A stretch of DNA of 64,000 nt. It comes from DASXTC01 sp036505635. GTDB lineage: Bacteria > Acidobacteriota > Polarisedimenticolia > JACPZX01 > DASXTC01. Location of the stretch: contig DASXTC010000009.1 in the NCBI GenBank assembly GCA_036505635.1, forward strand, positions 1-64,000. The letters run 5' to 3'. The notes beneath the pieces were generated by a model, which was not told where the DNA came from, did not search any database, and saw only the letters and a program-made list of their open reading frames with translations. Positions 20,012 to 28,722 of this stretch are shown in pieces (the stretch's first letter is position 1; the number at the start of each line of letters is the position of its first letter). The position numbers and the translations under genes were made by a program.

Positions 20012-21025
20012 ATGCGCGGGCCCACGGAGATCGCGATTCTGGGGGGAGGCTCGTGGGGGACGGCGCTCTCGCTGCACCTCGCGCGTGCGGGCAGGCCGGT
20101 GGCCCTGTGGGTCCACGATCCGGTCCTGGCCTCGCGCATGGCCTCGGAGCGTCTCAACGACCGGTATCTGGGCGGGCACCCGCTCCCCGCCGGCGTGCGC
20201 GTGACCGGCGCTCTGGATGACGCGATGAAGGAGGCGCAGGACATCCTCGTGGTCGTGCCCTCGCACCATTGCCGTCACGTGCTCGACGCGTGCCGTCCTT
20301 TCGTGACGGAGCGGATGAGATTCTGCGTCGCGTCCAAGGGGATCGAAAACGAGACCCTGCTGACCGTCTCGGGGATCGTGCGCGATGTGCTCGGCCTGAC
20401 AGCCTTCTCGCGGACGGCGGTCCTCTCGGGTCCATCGTTCGCGGAGGAGGTCGCCCGCGGCCACCCCACCGCCCTGGTGGTCGGCGGATCCGACCCCGAT
20501 CTCGTTGGGCATTTTCAGGAGAGGTTTTCGGCCGGCAGCCTGCGCGTCTACACCAACAGCGATTCGATCGGGGTGGAGCTGGGGGGCGCCCTCAAGAACG
20601 TGATCGCCATCGGCGCGGGCGCCGTCGAAGGGCTCGGATACGGCACCAACACCTTGGCGGCGCTCATCACCCGCGGTCTGGCGGAGATCAGCCGGCTGGC
20701 GGTGGCGATGGGCGGGAGGAGCGGGACGCTCGCGGGTCTGGCCGGTCTGGGAGATCTCGTCCTGACCTGCACGGGGAGGCTCTCGCGGAACCGCGCCACC
20801 GGCGAGGCGCTCGCGCGAGGCGTGAAGCTGGCCCAGTACGAGGCCGGCACCCCGATGGTGGCAGAAGGGGTCCGCACGACCCGCTCCGCGTGGCTGCTCG
20901 CGCAGCGGCACCGCGTCGAGATGCCGATCACCGAGCAGGTGCACGCGCTGCTGTACGAGGGGAAGCCACCCGCCGAGGCGATCCGGGAGCTGCTCGCCCG
21001 GCAGCTCACCAACGAGGACATCTGA
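20012..21025 (+). CDS. gpsA: Glycerol-3-phosphate dehydrogenase [NAD(P)+] GpsA
   Basis: Reduces dihydroxyacetone phosphate to sn-glycerol 3-phosphate for phospholipids. The 337-residue product has the Rossmann motif ILGGGSWGTALSLHLARAG (about 7-25), SKGIENETL, SGPSFAEEVARGHPTA, and the catalytic-lysine region GGALKNVIAIGAG (about 190-202), then GYGTNTLAALITRGLAEI. Full length. It starts one base after the plsY stop and ends the phospholipid run. A small hairpin follows it. Confidence 0.96.
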   Translation: MRGPTEIAILGGGSWGTALSLHLARAGRPVALWVHDPVLASRMASERLNDRYLGGHPLPAGVRVTGALDDAMKEAQDILVVVPSHHCRHVLDACRPFVTERMRFCVASKGIENETLLTVSGIVRDVLGLTAFSRTAVLSGPSFAEEVARGHPTALVVGGSDPDLVGHFQERFSAGSLRVYTNSDSIGVELGGALKNVIAIGAGAVEGLGYGTNTLAALITRGLAEISRLAVAMGGRSGTLAGLAGLGDLVLTCTGRLSRNRATGEALARGVKLAQYEAGTPMVAEGVRTTRSAWLLAQRHRVEMPITEQVHALLYEGKPPAEAIRELLARQLTNEDI

Positions 21026-21043
21026 GGACGCACCCCCAGCGCC

Positions 21044-21059
21044 GGTTCTCGCCAGAACC
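21044..21059. repeat. Short hairpin after gpsA
   Basis: GGTTCT (21044-21049) and AGAACC (21054-21059) form a perfect 6-bp stem with a 4-nt loop, 19 bp after the gpsA stop. It lacks a T tract, so a terminator role is only possible. Confidence 0.35.
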
Positions 21060-21139
21060 CCTCCGAGGCATTAGATTGGGCGCACCCCCGGGATGGGGGC
21101 GGGGAGCGGCGGCGAGGACCTCGGAGGACCGTGTCACCC

Positions 21140-21943
21140 ATGTTCGGCGATTACATCGACATCCATTCCCACGTGCTTCCCGGCATCGACGACGGCTCCA
21201 GGAGCCTCGAAGAGTCGATCGAGCTCTGCCGGATCTCCGCGCAGGACGGTGTGAAGGTGCTCGTCTGCACGCCCCACGTGGACTTCCGCTACACGAACCG
21301 GCGCGGGACCATCGAGGGCCCCTTCGGCCTCGTCAGAGACGCGGTCAGGCAGGCCGGCATCGACCTTGACCTCATCCGGGGGGCCGAGGTGCACCTGGCG
21401 CCCGACATCCTCGTGAGGCTGAGAGAGAAGGACCTGCTCACCTACGATGACAAGGGACGCTACCTTCTGCTCGAGTTTCCGTTTCAGCAGGTGATCATGG
21501 GTGCCGAGGATATGGTGTACCGACTCCGCCTTGCGGGCGTGACGCCCGTCATCGCCCACCCGGAGCGGATCGGCTGGTTCATGGACGACCCCGACCGGCT
21601 CTGCAAGCTGGTGCGGCTCGGAGCACTGGGGCAGGTCACGGGGGGGAGCCTGATGGGGCAGTTCGGCGAGAAGAGCCAACGGGTCGGGCTCACGATGGTG
21701 GAGCGCAACCTGGTGCACGTCGTCGCCTCCGACGCGCACGACACCTCGTATCGCAGGCCGGTCCTGGCCGAGGTCGCCCGGCAGGTCGCCCGCCAGTTCG
21801 GCGGGGCGAGGGCACGGACGATGTTCGTGGACCACCCGGGGGCGATCGTGGCCGGCGTGGAGATCGAACGGCCCGAGCCGATCGAAGCCCCCAGGCGATT
21901 CCGCGGTTTTCTGTCGAGCCTCTTTTCCAGGAGCCGCGCGTGA
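21140..21943 (+). CDS. PHP-domain tyrosine phosphatase-like protein (CpsB/CapC/YwqE family)
   Basis: Metal-dependent PHP-fold phosphoesterase; relatives dephosphorylate bacterial tyrosine kinases that control capsule or exopolysaccharide export. The 267-residue product shows YIDIHSHVLPGIDDGSRS (metal ligands), VCTPHVDFRY, LIRGAEVHLAPDI, PVIAHPERIGW, and VASDAHDTSYRRP, all expected for the family. Start is uncertain: a GTG at 21131 is 3 nt behind GGAGG, while the ATG at 21140 is 12 nt away but gives the usual N-terminus. No tyrosine kinase or Wzx/Wzy gene is nearby. Confidence 0.84.
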   Translation: MFGDYIDIHSHVLPGIDDGSRSLEESIELCRISAQDGVKVLVCTPHVDFRYTNRRGTIEGPFGLVRDAVRQAGIDLDLIRGAEVHLAPDILVRLREKDLLTYDDKGRYLLLEFPFQQVIMGAEDMVYRLRLAGVTPVIAHPERIGWFMDDPDRLCKLVRLGALGQVTGGSLMGQFGEKSQRVGLTMVERNLVHVVASDAHDTSYRRPVLAEVARQVARQFGGARARTMFVDHPGAIVAGVEIERPEPIEAPRRFRGFLSSLFSRSRA

Positions 21944-21955
21944 GGACAGGGAACG

Positions 21956-23710
21956 ATGAGCGTCGGTGACGAGCGATCGCGGTCAAGGTATCCAGGCGAC
22001 CCCTCATTCTGCCTGAAATACGCGCTCAGGGGCCCGGAAGTCTCGTTCCCTCTCGACAGGCGGGAGATCGTCATCGGGAGATCCCCGGAGAACGACCTTT
22101 ATCTGGAGGATGCCGGGATCTCCCGCCAGCATGCGCGTATCACGCGCGACGGCGACCAGTGGGTCGTCGTCGACCTGACCAGCCGCAACGGCACGTGGGT
22201 GAACGGGTGCCGGGTGGCCCAGGCTTCCCTGCGCGAGGGGGACGAGATCGTCGTCGGCAAGGTCACCCTGAGATTCTCGCGGCTGCTCAAGGAGAAGCTG
22301 GTGATCGAGGAAGGAGCGCCGATCGCGCCGGGCCCGGCGACGATCGTGCGTTCCGTCTCCGATCTGGGGTTCCTGATTCCGCCGGGCCCCGGCAGGCCGG
22401 ATGCGGGCCCCCCATCGGGGCGCCGCGCGGCGGCGGCGCTGGGCGGCCCGCCGGTTCTGGAGACGGCGTCCCCCGTGGAGGAGTCGCGCGCGCCAGACCA
22501 CGCCGTCGAGGCAGGAGCGGAGGTCTTCAGCGACGAGCTGCCGGCGCTTGAGCGCAGCAACCGGATCCTCGCGGCGCTGGCGCGCCTGTCGCGAAACCTC
22601 CTGAGCGTCCAATCGCTCGATGAGGTCCTCTCCTCCGTGATGGACCTGGTGTTCGAGTACATCCCCGCCGAGCGGGGTTTCCTGCTCCTGGGCGAGAAGG
22701 GGGCCTCCTCCATGGAGCCAATGAAGGTCTGCCTGCGAGACGGCGCCGGGCCCGGGGGCACGGAGATCACCGTCAGTCGCACCCTGATCGACAAGGTGTG
22801 CCGGGAGAAGGTCTCGATCCTCGCCCCCGATGCAATCCGCGAGCTTCCCGACAGCGCCAGCATCATTGCGCACGGGATCCGGTCGGCGATGTGCGCGCCG
22901 CTCGTCAGCGGGGACCGCGTCATCGGTGTGTTGCACCTGGACTCAAGGATGCGCACCGATTTCGGGGCGTTCGAGCTGGACCTGCTCACCGCGCTGGCCA
23001 GCTACGCGGCCATCGCCGTGGAGCAGGCCCGCCTCGGCAGGCGCATCGAGGAGGAGAAGAAGGCGAAGGAGAAGCTGGAGCGGTATCATTCCCCCGCCGT
23101 CATCCGGAGGATACTCTCCGCGTCAGAAAGCACCAGCGGCGGCGTCGTGCTCGAGGTGCAGGAGCGCGAGGTGTCGGTCCTGTTCGCCGACATCGTCGGG
23201 TTCACGCCGCTCGCGGAGAACATGGAGCCGCGCCGCGTGGCCCTGATGCTCAACGACTTCTTCTCCAGGATGACCGAGGTGATCTTCGACCACGAGGGCA
23301 CGCTGGACAAATACATCGGGGATGAGATCATGGCGGTGTTCGGCGCGCCGATGATCCAGCGCGATCACGCGGCGCGCGCGGTCCGGGCCGCCCTGGCCAT
23401 GCACCGCGCTCACGAGGAGGCCAGCGAGCGGATCGCGCCCGAGGCGCGAGTGAGCTTCCGGGTCGCCATCAACAGCGGCAAGGTCGTGGCCGGAGACATC
23501 GGATCGATCAAGAGGATGGAATACACGGTCCTGGGCAACACCGTGAACGTCGCCTCGCGGCTGGTGAAGGCGGTGCCGGACGCGGGAAAGGTCATCATCG
23601 GGGAGCCGACCCTGAAGCTGATCGGGGACATGTTCAAAGTCCGCGATCTTGGTCGGGTCCCACTCAAGGGGCTCACGCAGGAGATGCCTATCTATGAAGT
23701 CCTCCAATAG
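21956..23710 (+). CDS. FHA-GAF-class III adenylate/guanylate cyclase
   Basis: Predicted soluble signalling enzyme. The 584 residues show three modules: an FHA phosphothreonine-binding domain (about 25-110, with IVIGRSPENDLYLED, GISRQHARI and SRNGTWVNG), a linker of about 90 residues rich in proline and alanine, a GAF domain (about 210-370), a short coiled coil (EEEKKAKEKLERY), and a class III cyclase catalytic domain (about 400-584). The catalytic metals are in LFADIVGFTPLAE and KYIGDEIMAVFG; the transition-state region reads YTVLGNTVNVASRL. cAMP versus cGMP is undecided. No transmembrane segment. It follows the PHP phosphatase by 12 nt and overlaps the next gene by 17. Confidence 0.9.
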   Translation: MSVGDERSRSRYPGDPSFCLKYALRGPEVSFPLDRREIVIGRSPENDLYLEDAGISRQHARITRDGDQWVVVDLTSRNGTWVNGCRVAQASLREGDEIVVGKVTLRFSRLLKEKLVIEEGAPIAPGPATIVRSVSDLGFLIPPGPGRPDAGPPSGRRAAAALGGPPVLETASPVEESRAPDHAVEAGAEVFSDELPALERSNRILAALARLSRNLLSVQSLDEVLSSVMDLVFEYIPAERGFLLLGEKGASSMEPMKVCLRDGAGPGGTEITVSRTLIDKVCREKVSILAPDAIRELPDSASIIAHGIRSAMCAPLVSGDRVIGVLHLDSRMRTDFGAFELDLLTALASYAAIAVEQARLGRRIEEEKKAKEKLERYHSPAVIRRILSASESTSGGVVLEVQEREVSVLFADIVGFTPLAENMEPRRVALMLNDFFSRMTEVIFDHEGTLDKYIGDEIMAVFGAPMIQRDHAARAVRAALAMHRAHEEASERIAPEARVSFRVAINSGKVVAGDIGSIKRMEYTVLGNTVNVASRLVKAVPDAGKVIIGEPTLKLIGDMFKVRDLGRVPLKGLTQEMPIYEVLQ

Positions 23711-24473
23711 GTTCGTAACCGCGTGGAGCGCCTCGGCCGCGGCGCTGCTGCTCGCCGCGCTGCCCCTGCTGGCCGCCGAGGAGAGCAAGTCGGACAAGAA
23801 GGCGGCCAGTCAGCTCAAGGTGGCGCAGAGCTTCTACGACACGGGGCGTTACGGAGAGGCTCTCGGCGCCGTGGAGCAGATGCTCAAGGAGGATCGAAGG
23901 TACGTCCCGGCCCGCCGGCTCCGCGGGCAGATCCTCGTCTCGATGGACGCGCTGGACGAGGCCCTCGAGGAGTTCGACAGAACGCTCAAGCTGGAGCCCG
24001 GCTACACGGAGGTGCGTAACTGGAAGGGATACACGCTGGTCCACCTGGGGCGGTACGATGAGGCCATGCGCGAATTCCAGAAGGCGCTGGAGGACCGGAC
24101 TTTCCCCTCGCCGGAGGTGATCCACCTCAACATCGGCAAGCTGCACCGGCTCCAGGGCCGAACCGACGCAGCCATCGCATCGATGAAGAAAGCGGTGGAG
24201 CTGAACCCGTCTTTTGCGCGAGGCTACTTCGAGCTGGGCATGACCTACGAGCAGCTCGGACGCAACGAGGAGTCGCTGAAGTCCTATACGGACGCACTGG
24301 TGGGCATGGAGGAGTCGCCCGACCTGAACCTGAGGCTCGGCATCGCGCTCCTGAGGACAGGCAACGCTCCGAAGGCCAGGGAACACTTCGAGAAGGTGAT
24401 CCGACTGGCACCCGACGGACCCGAGGCGACCCGTGCGCGGGACGAGATCCGGAAGCTGCAGAGCCCTTCATGA
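23694..24473 (+). CDS. Exported tetratricopeptide repeat protein
   Basis: The 259-residue product has an N-terminal signal-like segment ending around LLAALPLLAAEE (about residue 28), then five to six TPR units (about 35-245), for example YDTGRYGEALGAVEQML, ALDEALEEFDRTLKLEPGY, GRYDEAMREFQKALED and GNAPKAREHFEKVIRLAPDG. TPR proteins act as protein-protein scaffolds; no specific partner is evident. Start chosen at the ATG at 23694, where the signal peptide begins; this overlaps the cyclase by 17 bases. Stop overlaps ftsY as ATGA. Confidence 0.82.
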   Translation: MKSSNRFVTAWSASAAALLLAALPLLAAEESKSDKKAASQLKVAQSFYDTGRYGEALGAVEQMLKEDRRYVPARRLRGQILVSMDALDEALEEFDRTLKLEPGYTEVRNWKGYTLVHLGRYDEAMREFQKALEDRTFPSPEVIHLNIGKLHRLQGRTDAAIASMKKAVELNPSFARGYFELGMTYEQLGRNEESLKSYTDALVGMEESPDLNLRLGIALLRTGNAPKAREHFEKVIRLAPDGPEATRARDEIRKLQSPS

Positions 24474-25414
24474 AGCTGCTCGAGAGGCTACAGGCCGGTC
24501 TGGCCCGCACCCGGGAAGGGTTGGCCGCCCGCCTGGGAGACCTCTTCCGCCCCGGGGAGGCGCGCAAGCTCGGCGAGATCCTCGACGATCTGGAGGAGAT
24601 CCTGATCCAGGCCGACGTCGGCCCCGCGGCCGCCGCCGAGCTGACCTCGGAGATTCGCAGAACGGCAGGGCGGGACCGTGGCGTCACGGGCGTGGCCGAC
24701 CTGAAGGGGCTCCTCGCGGGGGCGATCCGATCCCTGGAAGGGGGCCCCCGCGCCGGCGTTGCGGGCTCCGTCGCGTCACAGACCGCGCGTCCGCACGTGA
24801 TCTTCCTCGTCGGCGTCAACGGTGGGGGCAAGACCACCACGGCCGCCAAATTGGCGGCGCGTCTCGCCCGCGAGGGGCGCAAGGGACTGCTGGCGGCCGC
24901 CGACACCTTTCGTGCCGCGGCGATCGACCAGCTGGAAGTGTGGTCCCGTCGCATCGGCGTCGATCTGATCCGCCACCAGGACGGGGCCGACCCTTCGGCG
25001 GTCGTCTTCGACGCGCTCAAGGCGGCCCGCGCCCGCAACGCCGACTTCGTCGTGGTGGACACGGCCGGGCGGCTCCACACGAAGACCCCGCTCATGAAGG
25101 AGCTGGAGAAGATCTACAGGATCGCCGGCCGCGAGGTGGAGGGGGCGCCCCACGAGGCGTTCCTCGTGATCGACGCCACCACGGGTCAGAACGGCGTGAC
25201 GCAGGCGCGCGAGTTCCTGAAAGCGGGGCGCATCACGGGGCTCGTCCTCACGAAGCTCGACGGCACGGCGAAGGGGGGCGTGGCCATCGGAGTCTCGCGA
25301 ACGCTGGGGATACCACTCAGGTACGTCGGCGTCGGCGAGGACGTGGACGATCTCCTCGAGTTCTCCCTCGAGGAGTACGTCGAGGGGCTCCTCGCGCCGG
25401 GCGGCGAGCCGTAG
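24470..25414 (+). CDS. ftsY: Signal recognition particle receptor FtsY
   Basis: SRP receptor GTPase that docks ribosome-nascent chain complexes at the membrane. The 314-residue product has the N helix bundle (about 1-90), then the G domain: FLVGVNGGGKTTTAAKLAARL (P loop, about 115-135), AADTFRAAAIDQLEVW, VVVDTAGRLHTKTPLM, TKLDGTAKGG, and GVGEDVDDLLEF. The acidic A domain of E. coli FtsY is absent, as in many phyla. The P loop has Gly-Gly-Gly where most homologues have GVG or GTG. Ffh, its partner, is 3.3 kb downstream. Confidence 0.96.
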   Translation: MKLLERLQAGLARTREGLAARLGDLFRPGEARKLGEILDDLEEILIQADVGPAAAAELTSEIRRTAGRDRGVTGVADLKGLLAGAIRSLEGGPRAGVAGSVASQTARPHVIFLVGVNGGGKTTTAAKLAARLAREGRKGLLAAADTFRAAAIDQLEVWSRRIGVDLIRHQDGADPSAVVFDALKAARARNADFVVVDTAGRLHTKTPLMKELEKIYRIAGREVEGAPHEAFLVIDATTGQNGVTQAREFLKAGRITGLVLTKLDGTAKGGVAIGVSRTLGIPLRYVGVGEDVDDLLEFSLEEYVEGLLAPGGEP

Positions 25415-25444
25415 CGACGGCGAGTATCCGTGCGAGGGCCGTTG

Positions 25445-26575
25445 ATGGAGCGATGCTCCGCCTCCTCTGAACACGAACGGTACCTGCGCATCTGCCTCGA
25501 CCTGGCCCGCCGCGCCGAGGGACGGACGAGCCCCAACCCGATGGTCGGGGCCGTCCTTGTCAAAGGGGGCCGGATCCTGGCCAGGGCATTCCACCGGCGC
25601 GCCGGTGCGCCGCACGCGGAGGTGGAGGCGCTGCGGCGGGCCGGCGGGTCGGCCCGTGGCGCCACCCTCTACGTCAATCTCGAGCCCTGCTGTCATTACG
25701 GGAGGACCCCGCCGTGCGTGGACGCGATCCTGGCCGCCGGGGTCCGGCGCGTGGTGGCCTGTCACCTCGATCCGTTCGACCTGGTGCGGGGGCGCGGTGT
25801 CGCGTCCCTGCGCCGCGCCGGGGTCGAGGTGATCGTGGGCACGCTGAGGCGCGACGCGATGCGGCTCAATGAACGATACCTTGTCTCAGTCACGCGGGGG
25901 CGTCCCTTCGTGATCGTCAAGGTGGCCATGACGCTCGACGGCAGGATCGCGACCGCGCGGGGTGAGTCGAAGTGGATCTCCTCCGCTAGCTCGCGCAGGG
26001 CCGCCCACCGCCTGCGCGCCTCCTGCGACGCGATCGTCGTGGGGATCAACACCGCCAGGGCGGATGACCCGCTGCTCACCGCGCGCGGCGTCAGGGTGAG
26101 TCGCCAGCCGCTCAGGGTGGTCATCGACAGCCGGCTGCGCCTCGACCCGCGCGCGCGCATGATGAGATCGATGCTCAGGGGCCAGGGCGGGCGCGTGATC
26201 CTCTACGCGGGCCGGAGCGCTCCTCGCGCCCGCGCCGAGCGGCTGGCCGGCGCGGGGGCCGAGGTCATGCTGCAGGCTCGGGCCGGCGCGAAGGTGGACC
26301 TGCGCGCGGTCCTGCAGGATCTCGGCCGGCGCGGCGTCACCTGCGCCCTCATCGAGGGAGGCGGCGAGCTGATCGCATCGGCCCTCGAAGCGCGCGTGGT
26401 GGACAAGCTCTGCTGCTTCATCGCCCCGCTGATCCTCGGCGGCGGCTCGGTCCCCGTGGTCGGCGGCCGGGGCGCGTCGCGGCTGAAGGATGCCTTCAAC
26501 CTCGAACGGATGAGCGTGCGTCGCGTCGGACCCGACCTGCTCGTGGAAGGGTACCCGGCGGGCGGGGGAGCCTGA
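25445..26575 (+). CDS. ribD: Bifunctional riboflavin biosynthesis deaminase/reductase RibD
   Basis: Catalyses the deamination and side-chain reduction steps of riboflavin synthesis. The 376-residue product has an N-terminal cytidine-deaminase-like domain with zinc ligands in PHAEVEAL and LEPCCHYGRTPPCVDAIL, and a C-terminal RibD_C reductase domain beginning VKVAMTLDGRIATARGESKWIS (about 160-181) and ending EGGGELIASALEA. I choose the ATG at 25445: GAGGG stands 6 nt before it. A GTG at 25430 would add five residues. No FMN riboswitch is visible in the 30-nt gap after ftsY. Confidence 0.95.
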   Translation: MERCSASSEHERYLRICLDLARRAEGRTSPNPMVGAVLVKGGRILARAFHRRAGAPHAEVEALRRAGGSARGATLYVNLEPCCHYGRTPPCVDAILAAGVRRVVACHLDPFDLVRGRGVASLRRAGVEVIVGTLRRDAMRLNERYLVSVTRGRPFVIVKVAMTLDGRIATARGESKWISSASSRRAAHRLRASCDAIVVGINTARADDPLLTARGVRVSRQPLRVVIDSRLRLDPRARMMRSMLRGQGGRVILYAGRSAPRARAERLAGAGAEVMLQARAGAKVDLRAVLQDLGRRGVTCALIEGGGELIASALEARVVDKLCCFIAPLILGGGSVPVVGGRGASRLKDAFNLERMSVRRVGPDLLVEGYPAGGGA

Positions 26576-26576
26576 G

Positions 26577-27212
26577 ATGTTCACGGGGATCATCACCGAG
26601 ATGGGCCTCATCGACCGGCCTCCCGCCGTCGAAAAAACGGGATGGAGGGTCCGCATCGAGGCGCCCGCGACGGCCCGTCGCCTCTCCATAGGCGGCAGCG
26701 TGGCGGTCGACGGCGTCTGCCTGACGGCCGTGGAGGTCGGTCGCGGCTGGTTCGGCGTGCAGGTCGTCCCGGAGACGGGGCGCCGCACCACCTTCGGCAC
26801 GACCCTCTTCGCCAGGGGCGGGGGCCTCGTGAACCTGGAGCGTCCGCTCCGGGCCGGCTCCGAGGTGGGGGGACACTTCCTTCAGGGACACGTGGATGCC
26901 TGCGTCCCCGCCATCGGGTTGACCCGGCGAGACAAGGAGGCCGTTCTCGCCGTACAATTACCGGCGAACCTCTCGGGTCTGGTGGTCGAGAAGGGCTCGA
27001 TCGCGGTCAACGGCGTCAGTCTGACCGTGAGCCAGGTCCGCCGCGGGCGGAGCGCGTGCTTCACCGTGGCGCTCGTACCCCACACTCTGGAGGCGACGAA
27101 CCTGGGCAGCCTCGAGCCCGGCGAGCCGGTGAACCTCGAGGTGGATATCCTCGGCAAGTACGTCCAGGCGCTGCTGCCGGGGAGGCGCCGGGGGTCCGGG
27201 AGGGCGCGATGA
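26577..27212 (+). CDS. ribE: Riboflavin synthase alpha subunit
   Basis: Dismutates two lumazines into riboflavin. The 211-residue product is a two-fold beta-barrel repeat: MFTGIITEMG at the N-terminus, SIGGSVAVDGVCLTAVEV in the first barrel and VEKGSIAVNGVSLTVSQV in the second, plus GGHFLQGHVDA. Length is normal. It starts one base after the ribD stop and overlaps ribBA as ATGA. The symbol ribE is used here for the alpha chain (ribC in E. coli). Confidence 0.95.
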   Translation: MFTGIITEMGLIDRPPAVEKTGWRVRIEAPATARRLSIGGSVAVDGVCLTAVEVGRGWFGVQVVPETGRRTTFGTTLFARGGGLVNLERPLRAGSEVGGHFLQGHVDACVPAIGLTRRDKEAVLAVQLPANLSGLVVEKGSIAVNGVSLTVSQVRRGRSACFTVALVPHTLEATNLGSLEPGEPVNLEVDILGKYVQALLPGRRRGSGRAR

Positions 27213-28465
27213 CGAAGAGAATCGACAATGTGAAGAGGATGTCGCGGAGGCGCCGGCCGGGCAGGCCCGTCTTCGCGACCATCGAGGAGGCGATCGAGGA
27301 GATCCGCGGCGGGCGGATGATCATCATCGTCGACGACGAGGACCGCGAGAACGAAGGGGACCTCGCCGTCGCCGCCGAGAAGGTCACCCCGGATCAGATC
27401 AACTTCATGGCCCGCCACGGGCGGGGCCTCGTCTGCATGCCCATGACTCAGGAGCGCCTGGACCAGCTCGAGATCCCTCTCATGGTGGAGAAGAACACGA
27501 GCCCGTACGGAACCGCCTTCTGCGTCTCCATCGAGGCTCGTCACGGTGTCAGCACGGGCATCTCCGCGGCGGATCGCGCGCGGACGGTAAGAGTGGCGGT
27601 CGACCAGTCGACACGGCCGGGCGACCTCGTGCGTCCCGGCCACATCTTCCCTCTGCAGGCGGCCCCCGGGGGGGTGCTCAAGAGGGCGGGGCAGACCGAG
27701 GCCGTGGTCGACCTCGCGCGTCTGGCGGGGCTGAGTCCCGCCGGAGTCATCTGCGAGGTCATGAACGAGGACGGCACGATGGCCCGCGTTCCCCACCTCG
27801 TGCCCTTCGCCCGGCGACACGATCTCAAGATGATCACGGTCGCGGACCTCATCAAATACCGGATGCGAAACGAGCGCCTCATCCGCAGGGTGGCCTCCCC
27901 CAGGCTGCCGACCGCCTACGGGGAGTTCCGCCTTTACGCCTACCGGAGCGATCTGGAGGACAAGACGCACCTGGCCCTCGCGATGGGGGAGGTGAAGATG
28001 GACGAGCCGACCCTCGTGAGGCTTCACAGCGAGTGCCTCACGGGGGACATCTTCGGTTCGTTGCGGTGCGATTGCGGCCGCCAGCTCGACAAGTCGATGG
28101 AGATGATCGCGCGGGAAGGCAAGGGGGTCATCGTCTACCTGCGGCAGGAGGGGCGCGGGATCGGGCTCGACAACAAGCTCAGGGCCTACGAGCTGCAGGA
28201 CGAAGGCAAGGACACCGTGGAGGCCAATGAGAGCCTCGGCTTCAAGGCGGACCTCCGGGATTACGGCATCGGGGCGCAGATCCTGTGCGACCTGGGGGTC
28301 AACCAGATCCGACTCATGACGAACAACCCGGAGAAATTCATCGGCCTGAGGGGATTCGGCCTCGAGGTCGTCGATCGCATCCCGATCGAAGTGCCGGCGA
28401 GCGGCATCACCCTCGAATACCTCCGGGTCAAGAAGGAGAAGCTCGGGCACTTCCTCTCCGTATGA
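27209..28465 (+). CDS. ribBA: Bifunctional DHBP synthase / GTP cyclohydrolase II RibBA
   Basis: Supplies both precursors of riboflavin. The 418-residue product has the RibB half (about 20-220): IVDDEDRENEGDLAVAAE, the acidic metal loop, and HGVSTGISAADRA. The RibA half (about 230-418) has LVRLHSECLTGDIFGSLRCDCG, with the zinc cysteines, then YLRQEGRGIGLDNKLRAYELQD and LMTNNPEKFIGL. Both active-site sets look intact, so both activities are expected. An alternative ATG at 27239 would remove ten basic residues. ribH, often next in such clusters, is not in the window; ffh follows instead. Confidence 0.96.
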   Translation: MTKRIDNVKRMSRRRRPGRPVFATIEEAIEEIRGGRMIIIVDDEDRENEGDLAVAAEKVTPDQINFMARHGRGLVCMPMTQERLDQLEIPLMVEKNTSPYGTAFCVSIEARHGVSTGISAADRARTVRVAVDQSTRPGDLVRPGHIFPLQAAPGGVLKRAGQTEAVVDLARLAGLSPAGVICEVMNEDGTMARVPHLVPFARRHDLKMITVADLIKYRMRNERLIRRVASPRLPTAYGEFRLYAYRSDLEDKTHLALAMGEVKMDEPTLVRLHSECLTGDIFGSLRCDCGRQLDKSMEMIAREGKGVIVYLRQEGRGIGLDNKLRAYELQDEGKDTVEANESLGFKADLRDYGIGAQILCDLGVNQIRLMTNNPEKFIGLRGFGLEVVDRIPIEVPASGITLEYLRVKKEKLGHFLSV

Positions 28466-28503
28466 GTGCCTCCCGGGGCGCGGGGCTCTAACCTCAGACA
28501 GGC

Positions 28504-28518
28504 AAGGATCTTATCCTT
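28504..28518. repeat. Perfect small palindrome over the ffh -35 box
   Basis: AAGGAT (28504-28509) and ATCCTT (28513-28518) form a perfect 6-bp inverted repeat with a 3-nt spacer, and the right arm runs into the -35 hexamer of the ffh promoter. It could be an operator or part of the end of the rib transcript; there is no T tract. Confidence 0.35.
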
Positions 28519-28544
28519 GACCGGACCCCGCGCGCGACTATAAT
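28517..28544 (+). promoter_or_regulatory. Near-consensus promoter of ffh
   Basis: TTGACC at 28517-28522 and a perfect TATAAT at 28539-28544 are 16 bp apart. Start of transcription would be near 28551, leaving a GC-rich leader of about 170 nt before ffh. I looked in this leader for an SRP RNA core and did not find one. Confidence 0.8.
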
Positions 28545-28722
28545 ACTGGGTTCGTTCAAGCGGGTCGCCCCCTGTGCGTGCTCCATTCCGAGCGGCGAAA
28601 TCGGCGGTCCTCGGGCCGCCGCCACCCATTCCGGAGGCCGGCCACGGGGTGCGGTGTCGCCCACTCGGGCGGCGCACGCGATCCGCTACACGCCCACGGG
28701 CCGCACCGTCACGGACAGGACA

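Noticed and set aside
28551..28722. Possible SRP 4.5S RNA in the ffh leader
   Set aside because: The conserved GGAAG/AGCAGCC core and its asymmetric loop are not present.
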